The position numbers were made by a program, and so were the translations under genes. A DNA stretch of 54,882 nucleotides from Epilithonimonas hispanica (GTDB lineage: Bacteria > Bacteroidota > Bacteroidia > Flavobacteriales > Weeksellaceae): positions 1-54,882 of the forward strand of contig NZ_QNUG01000025.1 in the NCBI RefSeq assembly GCF_003385395.1, written 5' to 3'. Shown in pieces: positions 9,701 to 18,292 of the stretch (position 1 is the first letter of the stretch; the number at the start of each line of letters is the position of its first letter). The notes under the pieces were generated by a model that was not told where the DNA came from, did no database searches, and saw nothing but the letters and a program-made list of their open reading frames with translations.

Positions 9701-10514
9701 GTATTTGGGTAAGAGTGTTGGTGTTGGATTAAGCGGAAGTATATCATATTCTGATGGACATTTTAGTGCCAGTTATGGAGTCTCACTTACTGGTTTTGGT
9801 AAACATTATGGGACAGGAAAATCTGGATGGGAAATGAGGAACTCTTTTATGCTACAATACGGTAGTAAGGAATTTAGCCTTTTTGTAGGAACTAATCTTT
9901 GGAGCGGGAATACAGTAGATAAAAGCCAACAGACAGGAATAGCTGGAATACAAAGTGGGGATGTAAGAATTGCTTATGAAAATGATGGTTCTCCATTTGG
10001 CAAAGGAATTGGTAGGGCACTAGCTGATAATGAAGACCGGTTTAGAACTAATGCAGTAAGGGTTGCTATAGGAAAATACAGTATGGGTATCAACCTCTTT
10101 ACTGGCGAAAGAAATCAAGATAGTTATGCAGAGAATGGAGGACAGGATGAAGCAACTATGGCGGGCAAAACGTATCCAACAGGAGACGGCTTTTTTTCTA
10201 ATCTGGCAGCAATGGGAAAACGATTCCTTCAAGCGGTTACAGGTGGTTTTGACCAAAAGGAAGATGGCGGATATGGATCTGCACATCCGTTAGGTGGTGT
10301 TTTAGAGAATGGAACGCCTTATAGATTAGGTGCATTTTACATTGGATATGGAAACTACAGAATAGGAATAGATTCTGACCGATATGTAAGACACGTTTTT
10401 CAAGATATTTTTGCACATTATATAGTATCTCCGCAACCAGGTTTCAATGTCCTAAGTCCAGGATTGTCTCCATATTTCCAATATCAAACAAATAATCCTT
10501 TTACAGCATGGTAA
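3765..10514 (+). CDS. SpvB/RHS/YD-repeat polymorphic toxin with type-23-like C-terminal domain
   Basis: This is a giant exported protein of 2249 residues. The signal peptide is at about 5-25 (LFAFSIVTAQ). Residues about 60-115 resemble the SpvB/TcB N-terminus (PNIALAYNSQSGNGQAGWGW). FG-GAP/VCBS calcium-loop repeats lie near 485, 545, 596 and 702 (DFNNDGLTD, FDGDGLSE, DFNGDGLTD, DFNNDGRSD). YD repeats fill about 1100-1800 and build the RHS cocoon, closed by the core motif near 1836-1880 (DPIIRKFLSPDN, NPLLYIDIDGNEP). The variable tip follows: a hydrophobic/glycine segment, then a domain with features I recall from polymorphic toxin type 23 (RVAIGKYSMGINLFTG, YRLGAFYIGYGNYRIGIDSD, RYVRHVFQDIFAHY). 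The mode of toxicity is unknown to me. The start used overlaps the upstream stop as ATGGTAA; an alternative start at 3777 also keeps the signal peptide. Confidence 0.85.
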   Translation: MVKTMKLKLYSLYTFLFAFSIVTAQEDIEIPLEYSTSGYQTSSALKTTTDNTLVPTVNAEMNVNEAGALTYILPVEILKGLNNFQPNIALAYNSQSGNGQAGWGWNIVGLSVITRGGKSKDIDGLTIGPQFNDGDPFYLDGQRLIKNSDNTYSTEKFSKIKIRKPLTGEFSFIIQYTDGRIAKFKELTTGQHYISIFIDSFNNEIHYTYLVENNTPRITRVSYGGTSSSNDKFYIDFVYKTRKKNIQIYRNGIAYINSKVLSEINTGSTYGSLYRKYALTHDFVEDNSIERIRTITVNNESGESLKPLNFNYNNSLQGAVKISSEGVGSLGYATGLGSVTVGDFTNSVRKIQPIYQYRNPNGYYLSSNSNLSITTNNAETQLFSGKVLDLNNHITEKDQLISVNESYLGTEDQVNPNNPVNFSLKDEINFEISDLVRGTKRKVTVLVKGGLQETSNYVSSDDPYVPNDGHYEYSYTRDQTKRELVQGDFNNDGLTDFLILEYSNLNRGEKIYFFELGKQNSSSNVNVNPIIISEKFIGKEIYPIEFDGDGLSELMVVNKYSAKYSIYKINFVTNTLDTILLDQPLSNMGTNTPIFFGDFNGDGLTDFLTPQKVYEIPEDDNSGRKMGETYRLMQTENLLWWKYTSNGKEFNKNQEDYTSQKIAYLKPSQSNYIKRSTFWQKFWNGKPDEYAYTRYSTHNIIVTDFNNDGRSDIITLNKIGTAKYNVNGNLSGVPIDNLSNTLMNPSGYFPVNFYSSITNRVNFYENKNLQGGTFSQLKTYPIENIKISPLSLILSSTEFDFLNVSKAGVYIFDPLVGRCTTIAIDNSNFLEKQIQEVDNGSTVLQRVDYRNMIPSTQSDEATYLYKPVNELKYPYYVHKTNSALYLVNKIHTIFDGKILSKEYRYENGIQHLDGKGFLGFQKTYNSDAYESELKNGKYVNKNPVKAVFWNIQTRDPQMENAIVKSTYGGINRFFTENTTINKKFDKGNHQYLILSTDEISQDNLKKITISKKYDYDLADDLKLKTAYTDYNGVGSAISKYTYQPEFSNADHHFYGKIATIENTVYKDGLSFTTKEESTYFPNGAIKENKKYGNNANAPPIITSYTYDTIGNLKTQTLSTAGVSSQTTTYDYDTTNRYVNKTTTPDGLSSTSVVNFLGRVSSEISPLGLSTNYTYDVWGNITEITDYLGKKTTISKSIADASTGGIYNLHKKREGGTETIVTFDKFNREIISKTQSINNKWLVSKAEYDIFGRKTRFSESFFEGEIPKWNSVEYDELSRPIKNIAFTGKTITTCYEGMKVTVDDGFKKTSKTLDAMGHIIRHQDHGGVIAYYYFPNGALRETNYEGIKTTFEIDGWGNKTKITDPSAGVFTYEYDNLSRITKEENPKGTTVYTYDTLGRPLTETITGKTTAENTNISKTYSYNANTKLPETITGTSNGKTYTYTTQYDNYFRIKGKIEKTPDFTYFSSTTFDSFGRTDEVSISTVLINPSYTSSSKIKNIYDANGILVQQNDVDSGKMVWHISDINSKGQTTEMEYGNGYKINNTYSTTNFSLKQISHNHQTSGVNVLDISYDYNVDKGVLNSRNNATFSKNEQFTYDKLNRLLTETVNNVLVNEYTFDKRGRITSNTELGKYNYNESDYKLQNIAFNTNGQNVNAQRGFADVKYNAFKSPLQITLAGKENLSFEYNILKTRYAMVSSVTGKQKYYSSDFAIEITKDNTGKTQIVTYITGDPYSANYIKKEVLSGTTVTEKANYFLHRDNIGSIVAITKADNIGTVVEKRFFDAWGNLKALVNSAGQTITDAQQLINYNYFIDRGYTGHEHLWKAGLINMNARIYDPIIRKFLSPDNLVSDIFNTQTFDRYSYVLNNPLLYIDIDGNEPITFGVAVLIAVGVAIVSKAIANMIQGIPFWYGLGKAATMGAISGAISFGIGSVASSFTSLAPVATSTQEAILSGLGQIIGMFLPSWEVQIGDWTFSLNISLYLGKSVGVGLSGSISYSDGHFSASYGVSLTGFGKHYGTGKSGWEMRNSFMLQYGSKEFSLFVGTNLWSGNTVDKSQQTGIAGIQSGDVRIAYENDGSPFGKGIGRALADNEDRFRTNAVRVAIGKYSMGINLFTGERNQDSYAENGGQDEATMAGKTYPTGDGFFSNLAAMGKRFLQAVTGGFDQKEDGGYGSAHPLGGVLENGTPYRLGAFYIGYGNYRIGIDSDRYVRHVFQDIFAHYIVSPQPGFNVLSPGLSPYFQYQTNNPFTAW

Positions 10515-11023
10515 AAAAAGTATTTAGTCTAGTAGTTTTGTTTTTTATATTTGGTTGTGGCCAAAGATATACAAAAACTGGAGATGGTAGGTTAAAAGCA
10601 CCGAGACCAGATTATAAATTTAAGAATGCAGATAAATTTAATGCTAGTATCTACAAGCAAATTGATACAAATGCTTATTATGAGATGATTGATGTTTTTT
10701 GGTCTAACGGTAAATATGAAAAATTAGGAAGCCACACCTATCCTCCAAGCGCATTGCAATTTTATAATAATGGGTATCTAAGACGTGTTGATATTACTAA
10801 AATAAATACTGATTATAATTATTCTGGACATAGAGGAGTGATATACTTGGATAAAAATGGAAATCTGAAAATTGATCTATTTCAAGGGATATCGCAAGAT
10901 GGATCAGTGGGGATCGTAACTTATAGCGTCAAAATAGAAGGGGACAAAATTTATATGCTTAGTCCTAGACATAATTTTTTCAATGGTAATGATAGAGTAT
11001 GTTATGTGTATGAAAAAAGATAA
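10508..11023 (+). CDS. Small lipoprotein, candidate immunity protein for the RHS toxin
   Basis: The 171-residue product has a lipoprotein signal: a hydrophobic run ending FIFGC, with Cys17 as the lipidated residue. No family is recognised. The mature part is polar, rich in Tyr, Asp and Lys. Its start overlaps the toxin stop in the same ATGGTAA arrangement used at 3765, so its translation follows the toxin directly. Position immediately after a polymorphic toxin tip is the usual place for an immunity gene. A lipoprotein fits protection against a toxin that acts on or enters through the envelope. That function is inferred from position only. Confidence 0.6.
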   Translation: MVKKVFSLVVLFFIFGCGQRYTKTGDGRLKAPRPDYKFKNADKFNASIYKQIDTNAYYEMIDVFWSNGKYEKLGSHTYPPSALQFYNNGYLRRVDITKINTDYNYSGHRGVIYLDKNGNLKIDLFQGISQDGSVGIVTYSVKIEGDKIYMLSPRHNFFNGNDRVCYVYEKR

Positions 11024-11106
11024 ATTTAGGTATGTATAACTCACGATACCTAATATTCAACCTCCCTTGTTTTCGTTCGAAAATACGAAAGGAGATATAA
11101 AAATTT

Positions 11107-11134
11107 AACCACGCTTTTTGGGCGTGGTTTTTTT
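11107..11134 (+). terminator. Rho-independent terminator of the toxin operon
   Basis: AACCACGC (11107-11114) and GCGTGGTT pair around a short T/G loop, followed by a run of T's. It lies 84 bases after the lipoprotein stop and before the convergent integrase gene, so it closes the operon. Confidence 0.8.
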
Positions 11135-11162
11135 GAAGATGTTTATAATACAATTTGGATTC

Positions 11163-12371
11163 CTAAAAATCAATCACCTTTTCCAAAGCATCATCCACAT
11201 CCTTGTGAATAAAATTGGATTGATAATTTACAGTTGTTGTAATTGAAGAATGTCGATACAATTTTTGAAGCATTTGGGTGGGTATTTTATCGCCTGATAT
11301 ATTCCCGAAGGTATGTCTTGCGATGTGCATGCTCAAAGGTTTGTTGATTTCTGCTTTTTCGGCAATCCGTTTTAGATAAAAATTCAAAGAAACTCCGGCT
11401 GTTTTAACAGCTCGTATCACTTCTTTTATATTTTTCTCATCTACATTTTTCAGTTCTGGAAAAACATAACCGTTGTTTTGGTATCTCTGAGATTCGTAAT
11501 GTGAGATAATTTGGAGAATTTTTTCGGGGGTTTTCAGAGAAATAATTTTTTTGTTCTTACCCATTCGGTAAGTAAAACGATTATTGTTAAAGTCAGACCA
11601 TTTTGTTTTCAAAACATCGGCAACACGAATTCCAGCCAAATAAAAACTAAACAACCAAATGTTTCTTGTATGCCATTCTTTAGATCCTTCTTTCAGATTC
11701 AAATCCTCAATTGAGCGAACTTCCTCCTGACTTAAACCTTGTTTTATAGATTCAGGAATCTTAATTCTAATACTTTCCCTTCCAAAAGGATAATTTTTGT
11801 TATTCACAATTCCTTCTTTAATGGCGATATTGTAGATGGTTCGTATGGTAATAAGATGATTGGCAATGGTTCTATCTGAAACTTTTCTTTCCACTTTTAA
11901 ATAAGCCTGATATTCATTGAGAAGTCGAACATCAATTTGCTCTATCGGAAAAGTTTTACAATTGAGAAACTCTTTAAAGTGGGCAATTTTTGGTTTTTCA
12001 GAATATAAAGCATTATATTTTTCCAAACGTTCTATATTCTTTAGATACTCTTCTGCAACAACAAAGAAATCCGAACCTTTGTTGATGATCTTTTTTCGGA
12101 TGGCTTTAAGTGAAACATTTTTATCCGATGCATCTGCTTCGATGAGTTTTCCTCCAGCTTCACTTATTCTTTTTGCAATAAGATTGTTGAGACGGGAAGA
12201 ATTGGGATGAGATTTCCGTACTTTCTTGTTTTTCTCATCCCATTGTTCTATTTCAATATAATATCCGAGAGCAATAAAAGAAGATTTCCTATCTTTTGTG
12301 ATTCGGATATAAATGGGATACTGACCCTGTTTGTTGGGCTTCTTTCGTAAAATAGCGGTAATGGAAGACAT
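11163..12371 (-). CDS. Tyrosine recombinase / phage-type integrase
   Basis: The 402-residue protein has the domain order of Bacteroidota mobile-element integrases. An N-terminal arm-binding region comes first (IYIRITKDRKSSF, about 18-45). A SAM-like core-binding domain covers about 105-195. The catalytic domain follows from about 215. Catalytic residues visible are Arg249 (AGIRVADVL), His349 and Arg352 (HIARHTFG), His374 (YRHSSI) and nucleophile Tyr383 (TTTVNYQSN). It cuts and rejoins DNA through a 3'-phosphotyrosine at att sites. The gene is intact and points toward the toxin operon. No tRNA target was found nearby; short repeats in 12574-12673 upstream may be arm-type sites. It marks this region as recently or potentially mobile. 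Confidence 0.9.
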   Translation of the reverse strand: MSSITAILRKKPNKQGQYPIYIRITKDRKSSFIALGYYIEIEQWDEKNKKVRKSHPNSSRLNNLIAKRISEAGGKLIEADASDKNVSLKAIRKKIINKGSDFFVVAEEYLKNIERLEKYNALYSEKPKIAHFKEFLNCKTFPIEQIDVRLLNEYQAYLKVERKVSDRTIANHLITIRTIYNIAIKEGIVNNKNYPFGRESIRIKIPESIKQGLSQEEVRSIEDLNLKEGSKEWHTRNIWLFSFYLAGIRVADVLKTKWSDFNNNRFTYRMGKNKKIISLKTPEKILQIISHYESQRYQNNGYVFPELKNVDEKNIKEVIRAVKTAGVSLNFYLKRIAEKAEINKPLSMHIARHTFGNISGDKIPTQMLQKLYRHSSITTTVNYQSNFIHKDVDDALEKVIDF

Positions 12372-12744
12372 AATTCAAGATTTTAAATTTGAGCCTTTCC
12401 TGCAAGAAAAATGGTTTTTTTTGGAAAAAAAGGAATAATATGAAATTCCAAAATGGTATCTTTGGCTTAAAGGAGGTGTTCTTTTCTGGATGAAAAGGCA
12501 AGTCTAAGATAAATAGAATATAATGGACACGCAAGTTATTGCCCGAAAAAACAGATATATTCCCCCAAATATGGGTACAACATAGGTACAACAAATGGCG
12601 ATTTAAGTTGATATATCTTGGTTTTTGATGGAAGTTGAAATACGCTAAAACGCCCTATTATACGCCAAAACACACCAACTTAAACCAATACTGGTAGAAT
12701 TTGAAACTCTGAAAGGGTTGATATGTAGAATTGCTTTATTCTAA
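12372..12744. other. Non-coding region upstream of the integrase, with short tandem repeats
   Basis: Two repeat pairs stand out. GGTACAACA occurs at 12574-12582 and 12585-12593, an 11-bp period. TACGCYAAAACRC occurs at 12641-12653 and 12661-12673, a 20-bp period. Helically phased short repeats next to an integrase are typical of att core and arm sites, so the element end could lie here. No gene is convincing in this stretch. Confidence 0.4.
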
Positions 12745-13458
12745 CTAAGGATTAGTCGAGAAAATAGAACCGTTCGCAATCAATGCGCGTCTATTCATCT
12801 TCAGGATGTCTCTCACCCATTCTGCAAAATCTTCCGGCTGAAGAACTTTGTCCGGATTACCGTCTGTCAAACCGCCATTAATACTCATTTCTGAAGCTAT
12901 AGTGCTTGGAGTCAATGTAATCACACGGATATTCTGCTTTCTCCATTCTGCCATCATCGATTGCGAAAGTGAAACCACTGCAGCTTTGGAAGCTGCATAA
13001 GCAGACATATTAGGTCCACCTTTCAATCCTGCTGTGGAAGCAACGTTTACGATGTCACCCTGTCCCTTTTCTTTCAAAAACGGATAAACGGCTTTGGCTG
13101 TGTAATAAACACCAAAAAGATTGGTTTTGATAACTTGTTCCCAAGTCTCAGACGGCATCTCCTCAATAGAACCAAAATCACCAACTCCTGCATTATTAAC
13201 CAGAATGTCGATTCCACCTAACGTATTTGCAAGCGATTCAATTCCGGCTTTTACTTCCAGTTCGTTATCGACGTTGAAAACGGCGTAAGCGACTTTTACA
13301 CCAGTTTCTTTCAGTTCGTTGGCTGCTATTTTAAGATAATTTTCGTTTCTTCCTGTGATCCCTATATTAACGCCTTCATTCGCTAATGCCTGAGCAACAG
13401 CTCTTCCAAGACCTCTTCCACCACCTGTGATGATAGCGTTTTTACCTTTTAAATTCAT
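12745..13458 (-). CDS. Short-chain dehydrogenase/reductase, 3-oxoacyl-ACP reductase-like
   Basis: The 237-residue protein is a classical SDR: nucleotide-binding TGGGRGLG near the N-terminus, the NNAG motif, then a catalytic Ser (NVASTAG) and YAASK (Tyr-x-x-x-Lys). It should reduce or oxidise a carbonyl/alcohol with NAD(P)H. FabG-like ketoacyl-ACP reductases are the closest group by look, but the true substrate is not readable. I start it at the ATG at 13458 (MNLKGKNAIITGG). An upstream ATG at 13500 would add a 14-residue tail not seen in the family and would include the predicted promoter box TAGATTTG (13492-13485). It is a single gene, 320 bases from the divergent ligA. Confidence 0.85.
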   Translation of the reverse strand: MNLKGKNAIITGGGRGLGRAVAQALANEGVNIGITGRNENYLKIAANELKETGVKVAYAVFNVDNELEVKAGIESLANTLGGIDILVNNAGVGDFGSIEEMPSETWEQVIKTNLFGVYYTAKAVYPFLKEKGQGDIVNVASTAGLKGGPNMSAYAASKAAVVSLSQSMMAEWRKQNIRVITLTPSTIASEMSINGGLTDGNPDKVLQPEDFAEWVRDILKMNRRALIANGSIFSTNP

Positions 13459-13484
13459 AATATAATGTATAAAATTCGAAGATG

Positions 13485-13492
13485 CAAATCTA
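13485..13492 (-). promoter_or_regulatory. -7 promoter box of the SDR gene
   Basis: On the minus strand this reads TAGATTTG, a full TAnnTTTG match, 26 bases before the chosen start codon. A clear -33 TTTG is not visible. The box lies inside the longer reading of the gene, which supports the shorter start. Confidence 0.45.
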
Positions 13493-13752
13493 CCGAACAC
13501 ACGTTTAAAAATAGAATAATGTCTTATGATTTAATAAAATTTTATGATTGAGGAATTCAATTGTCTTTACAACATATTATTTTGGAAGAAAAGCACACGA
13601 ATTTCTTTTTTATTAACAAACTGCATCAAAGCTTCACAAGGCGTAAAACTTAGCAAAGCACAAAGAATTTCAAATCAATGAGACTATCTGGTTTTATTTT
13701 TATGAAGAACCAAATTACTCATTTTATTTTTAGTCGTTCTACTTGTTTTGGT

Positions 13753-13760
13753 TATTTTTG
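13753..13760 (+). promoter_or_regulatory. -7 promoter box of ligA
   Basis: TATTTTTG matches TAnnTTTG and lies 18 bases before the ligA ATG, giving a very short leader. No good -33 TTTG was found at the usual distance. Confidence 0.45.
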
Positions 13761-13766
13761 CGTTAA

Positions 13767-15782
<2,016 letters not shown>

Positions 15783-15857
15783 GTTGAGTTGGAGAGTTTT
15801 AGAATTTGAAAGTTTGAGTACTTAAAATCTATACACAAAAGACACCAAAGGAAACAA

Positions 15858-16263
15858 TTAAGAACTTGTTTAAATTTGTTTCGAAAACCACAAAAGTCAC
15901 AAAAGTTTTAATTTTCCTTAAGTCTATCAAAAGTTCAAATAAGGATAATGGTTTCATAAGTTAGCTTTTTTGCTCTTTGAAAGATTTTCTTTTTTTAATT
16001 TTTCTTTTGTGACTTTGTGGATTAATATTTTTTATAACTTGTTGTGCATTTAGAGTTTTCGATTTAAAAGTGGTTTTTAAATAATTAACATAACACTTCG
16101 ACAAGCTCAGTGTGACAAATCAATTGCTACAATCCTAATTAAGTGCGGTGTCAGTCTGAGCTGGTCGAAGACTTTTTTTTGTAACGATTTGATTTTAAAA
16201 TCATTAAAAAATTACTTCAAAATATAAAACAGGTTTTTTATATTTTTTTAAACAGACTCTTAA
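15858..16263. mobile_element. MITE-like element, copy B (about 406 bp)
   Basis: The left end is TTAAGAACTTGTTTAAATTT (15858-15877). The right end at 16243-16263 reads TTAAGAGTCTGTTTAAAAAA on the other strand. These terminal inverted repeats match those of copy A at 783-1010. The interior is different and longer and carries a nested REP palindrome. It is non-coding. A shared terminus with divergent interiors is what non-autonomous elements look like after independent internal deletions or insertions. Confidence 0.5.
16096..16170. repeat. REP-type palindrome
   Basis: CTTCGACAAGCTCAGTGTGACA (16096-16117) is answered by TGTCAGTCTGAGCTGGTCGAAG (16149-16170), with about 19 of 22 positions able to pair. 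A run of eight T's follows at 16173, so it could act as a terminator for ligA. The CTTCGA..AGCTCAG..TGACA word is a familiar dispersed palindromic repeat in many bacteria. A single unit recurs at 18776-18799. Confidence 0.65.
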
Positions 16264-16317
16264 AATCTTCGATTTTATTTTGATGTAAAAACTTTTGTGA
16301 CTTTTTCGGTTGATTCT

Positions 16318-16878
16318 CTATATTTCTTTAATAACCTTACAAGGATTTCCGATTGCTAAAACATTGGCGGGAATGTCTTTTGTAACAACACTTCCGGCTC
16401 CAATGACTGCATTATCACCAATCGTAACGCCCGGAAGAATTGTGCAATTTCCGCCAATCCAAACGTTATTTCCGATTGTGATTGGTTTGGCATCTTCCAA
16501 ACCTTTGTTTCTGGTTTCGGCGTCCAAAGGATGTCCGGCTGTATAAAATCCGCAATTGGGCGCAATGAAAACATTATCTCCAAAAGTCACTTTTGCACAA
16601 TCCAAAATCACAACATTGTGATTGGTATAAAAGTTTTCGCCAATCTCGATATTGTAACCGTAATCGCAATAAAAAGGTTGCTCTATATGAAACATTTTTT
16701 CTGTCTTTCCGAAAAGCCTTTTGATGAGAGCTTTTCTTTCTTTAAGCTTTGAAGGTGGAATATGATTGTATTCGAAACAGAGGTCTTTGCATTTTTGTCT
16801 TTCCTTTACCAAAGTCGCATCGCCTGCATCATACATCTCGCCGGAAAGCATTTTTTGTTTTTCGTTCAGATTATTCAT
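16318..16878 (-). CDS. Maltose/galactoside-type O-acetyltransferase (left-handed beta-helix)
   Basis: The 186-residue protein begins with the Maa-type N-terminal helix region (KMLSGEMYDAGDATLVKER). Hexapeptide repeats building a left-handed beta-helix follow (IGNNVWIGGNCTILPG, IGDNAVIGAGSVV). The catalytic His lies in TAGHPLD. It should transfer acetyl from acetyl-CoA to a sugar hydroxyl; maltose, glucose and galactosides are acceptors in studied relatives. The length is typical for the family. It sits alone between repeats and a MetE-like gene on the same strand, and shows nothing of its natural substrate. Confidence 0.88.
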   Translation of the reverse strand: MNNLNEKQKMLSGEMYDAGDATLVKERQKCKDLCFEYNHIPPSKLKERKALIKRLFGKTEKMFHIEQPFYCDYGYNIEIGENFYTNHNVVILDCAKVTFGDNVFIAPNCGFYTAGHPLDAETRNKGLEDAKPITIGNNVWIGGNCTILPGVTIGDNAVIGAGSVVTKDIPANVLAIGNPCKVIKEI

Positions 16879-16958
16879 TGTATTTTTACATTAATAACTA
16901 AGCAAAAGTAAAGGCTTTGTTGTGTTTACACAATATCTTTCCCGATTTTAGTTTCCAA

Positions 16959-16987
16959 TAAAAAAAGCATCCAAAATTGGATGCTTT
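16959..16987 (-). terminator. Terminator of the MetE-like gene
   Basis: AAAGCATCCAA and TTGGATGCTTT form an 11-bp perfect stem with a two-base loop. On the minus strand it is followed by a T-run. It lies just after the stop at 17006. Confidence 0.8.
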
Positions 16988-17005
16988 GATGATGATTAGA
17001 ATATT

Positions 17006-18127
17006 TTACTTCCAGACTTCGTCTGCGATTTCTTTTACCAATTTTATCTTGTTCCATTGGTCTTCTTCGGTTAAGATATTACCTTCTTCGGTGGATGCAA
17101 AGCCACATTGCGGACTGAGACTTAATCTGTCAAGACTTACAAATTGGCTGGCTTCTTTGATTCTTGCAATGATAATTTCTTTCTGTTCCAAAGTTGGATT
17201 TTTACTCGTAATCAAACCTAAAACTACATTTTTATTTTCCGGAACAAATCTTAATGGTGCAAAGCCTCCAGAACGGTCGTCATCAAATTCTAAATAAAAA
17301 TTGCCTACATTTTCTTTGGCAAAAAGCGTGTCTGCAACCGGCTCGTAACCTCCCGAAGTTGCCCAAGTAGAATGATAATTTCCTCTGCAAACGTGAGTCG
17401 AAATCCTTAAATCTGCTGGCAAATCCTGCAAAGCATCGTTATTGAGTTTCAAGTAGGTTTCTTTTAGCAAATCCGGATTGTAGTTTTCACCTGCCATTGT
17501 TTTCCAAAAATTGGCATCGCATAACATTCCCCAAGTGCAGTCATCAATTTTCAAATCTCTGCAACCTAACTCGTAAAAAGCTAAAATGGCGTTGCGGTAA
17601 GCTTTGGACAAGTCACTTAGAAATTCTTCTCTGTCTGGATAAAATTCTGCTACTTTATCCGCATTAGATTCTCTTAGCAATTCTGCATAAAGCTGTGCTG
17701 GTGCAGGAATACTTTGTCTTGCAATATGATTTTCGCCCGCCAAACTTTTTAGAAATGCAAAATATCCTAAGAATGGATGATTCTTTGCAAATCTGATTTT
17801 GCCAGTCAATCTTGCAGAATCGTTACGAGTTTCTTCTCCTTGAAATTGATAACCGCGCGGCATAAAATTGTGTTCAACACCTTCGAATCCCCAGAAAAAA
17901 TCGAGATGCCAGTAGCTTTGGCGGAACTCGCCATCGGTAATCACTTCTAATCCTAACTCTTTTTGCTTCTCAACTAATTTGATGATTTCCTGGTTTTCGA
18001 TTTCGGTGAGTTGTTCTTTTGATATTTCTCCGTTAGAAAATTGTTCTCTTGCTTTTTTTAGAACTTCTGGTCTTAAGAAGCTTCCAACGGTGTCTAATTT
18101 TGGTGTTCTTACTTTTGTTTCACACAT
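17006..18127 (-). CDS. MetE C-terminal-like methionine synthase (YxjG/YxjH type)
   Basis: This 373-residue protein corresponds to the catalytic half of cobalamin-independent methionine synthase, without the N-terminal half of full MetE (about 750 residues). Family features are the opening VGSFLRP, a central ISTHVCRGNYHS segment with His and Cys zinc ligands, and LSPQCGFAST near the C-terminus with the last zinc Cys. It should methylate homocysteine or a related thiol using a folate or other small methyl donor; the donor is uncertain for this short subfamily. It is divergent from an Lrp/AsnC regulator 165 bases away, which suggests amino-acid-dependent control. Confidence 0.85.
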   Translation of the reverse strand: MCETKVRTPKLDTVGSFLRPEVLKKAREQFSNGEISKEQLTEIENQEIIKLVEKQKELGLEVITDGEFRQSYWHLDFFWGFEGVEHNFMPRGYQFQGEETRNDSARLTGKIRFAKNHPFLGYFAFLKSLAGENHIARQSIPAPAQLYAELLRESNADKVAEFYPDREEFLSDLSKAYRNAILAFYELGCRDLKIDDCTWGMLCDANFWKTMAGENYNPDLLKETYLKLNNDALQDLPADLRISTHVCRGNYHSTWATSGGYEPVADTLFAKENVGNFYLEFDDDRSGGFAPLRFVPENKNVVLGLITSKNPTLEQKEIIIARIKEASQFVSLDRLSLSPQCGFASTEEGNILTEEDQWNKIKLVKEIADEVWK

Positions 18128-18292
18128 ATCTTATTATTTAGATTAATATTTTGTGTAAAATTATATTTAAAGTTTTTTATTTTTTATTAAACGAAATTTT
18201 TAAGCAAATAAAACTCACAAACAATAATTAAAAAGATAAATATTCTATAATTTTACAATTCATTAAATCGAAACCAAAATATATTCTGAATT

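Larger units (their letters stand above)
15783..16317. other. Repeat-filled intergenic region, no gene
   Basis: The 535 bp between ligA and the convergent acetyltransferase contain no convincing ORF. They hold MITE-like copy B (15858-16263), a nested REP-type palindrome (16096-16170), and a pair of oppositely oriented CCACAAA(A)GTCACAAAAG words near 15889 and 16004-16020. A third partial copy, ACTTTTGTGACTTTTTCGG, lies near 16291. Confidence 0.6.

Noticed and set aside
12289-12594. 101-codon open frame overlapping the integrase start
   Set aside because: Cys/Phe-rich and out of frame with the integrase, with no family resemblance; probably chance in the att-like region.
16310-16546. 78-codon plus-strand frame within the acetyltransferase gene
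   Set aside because: Complement shadow of the hexapeptide-repeat region, which gives repetitive open frames on the other strand.
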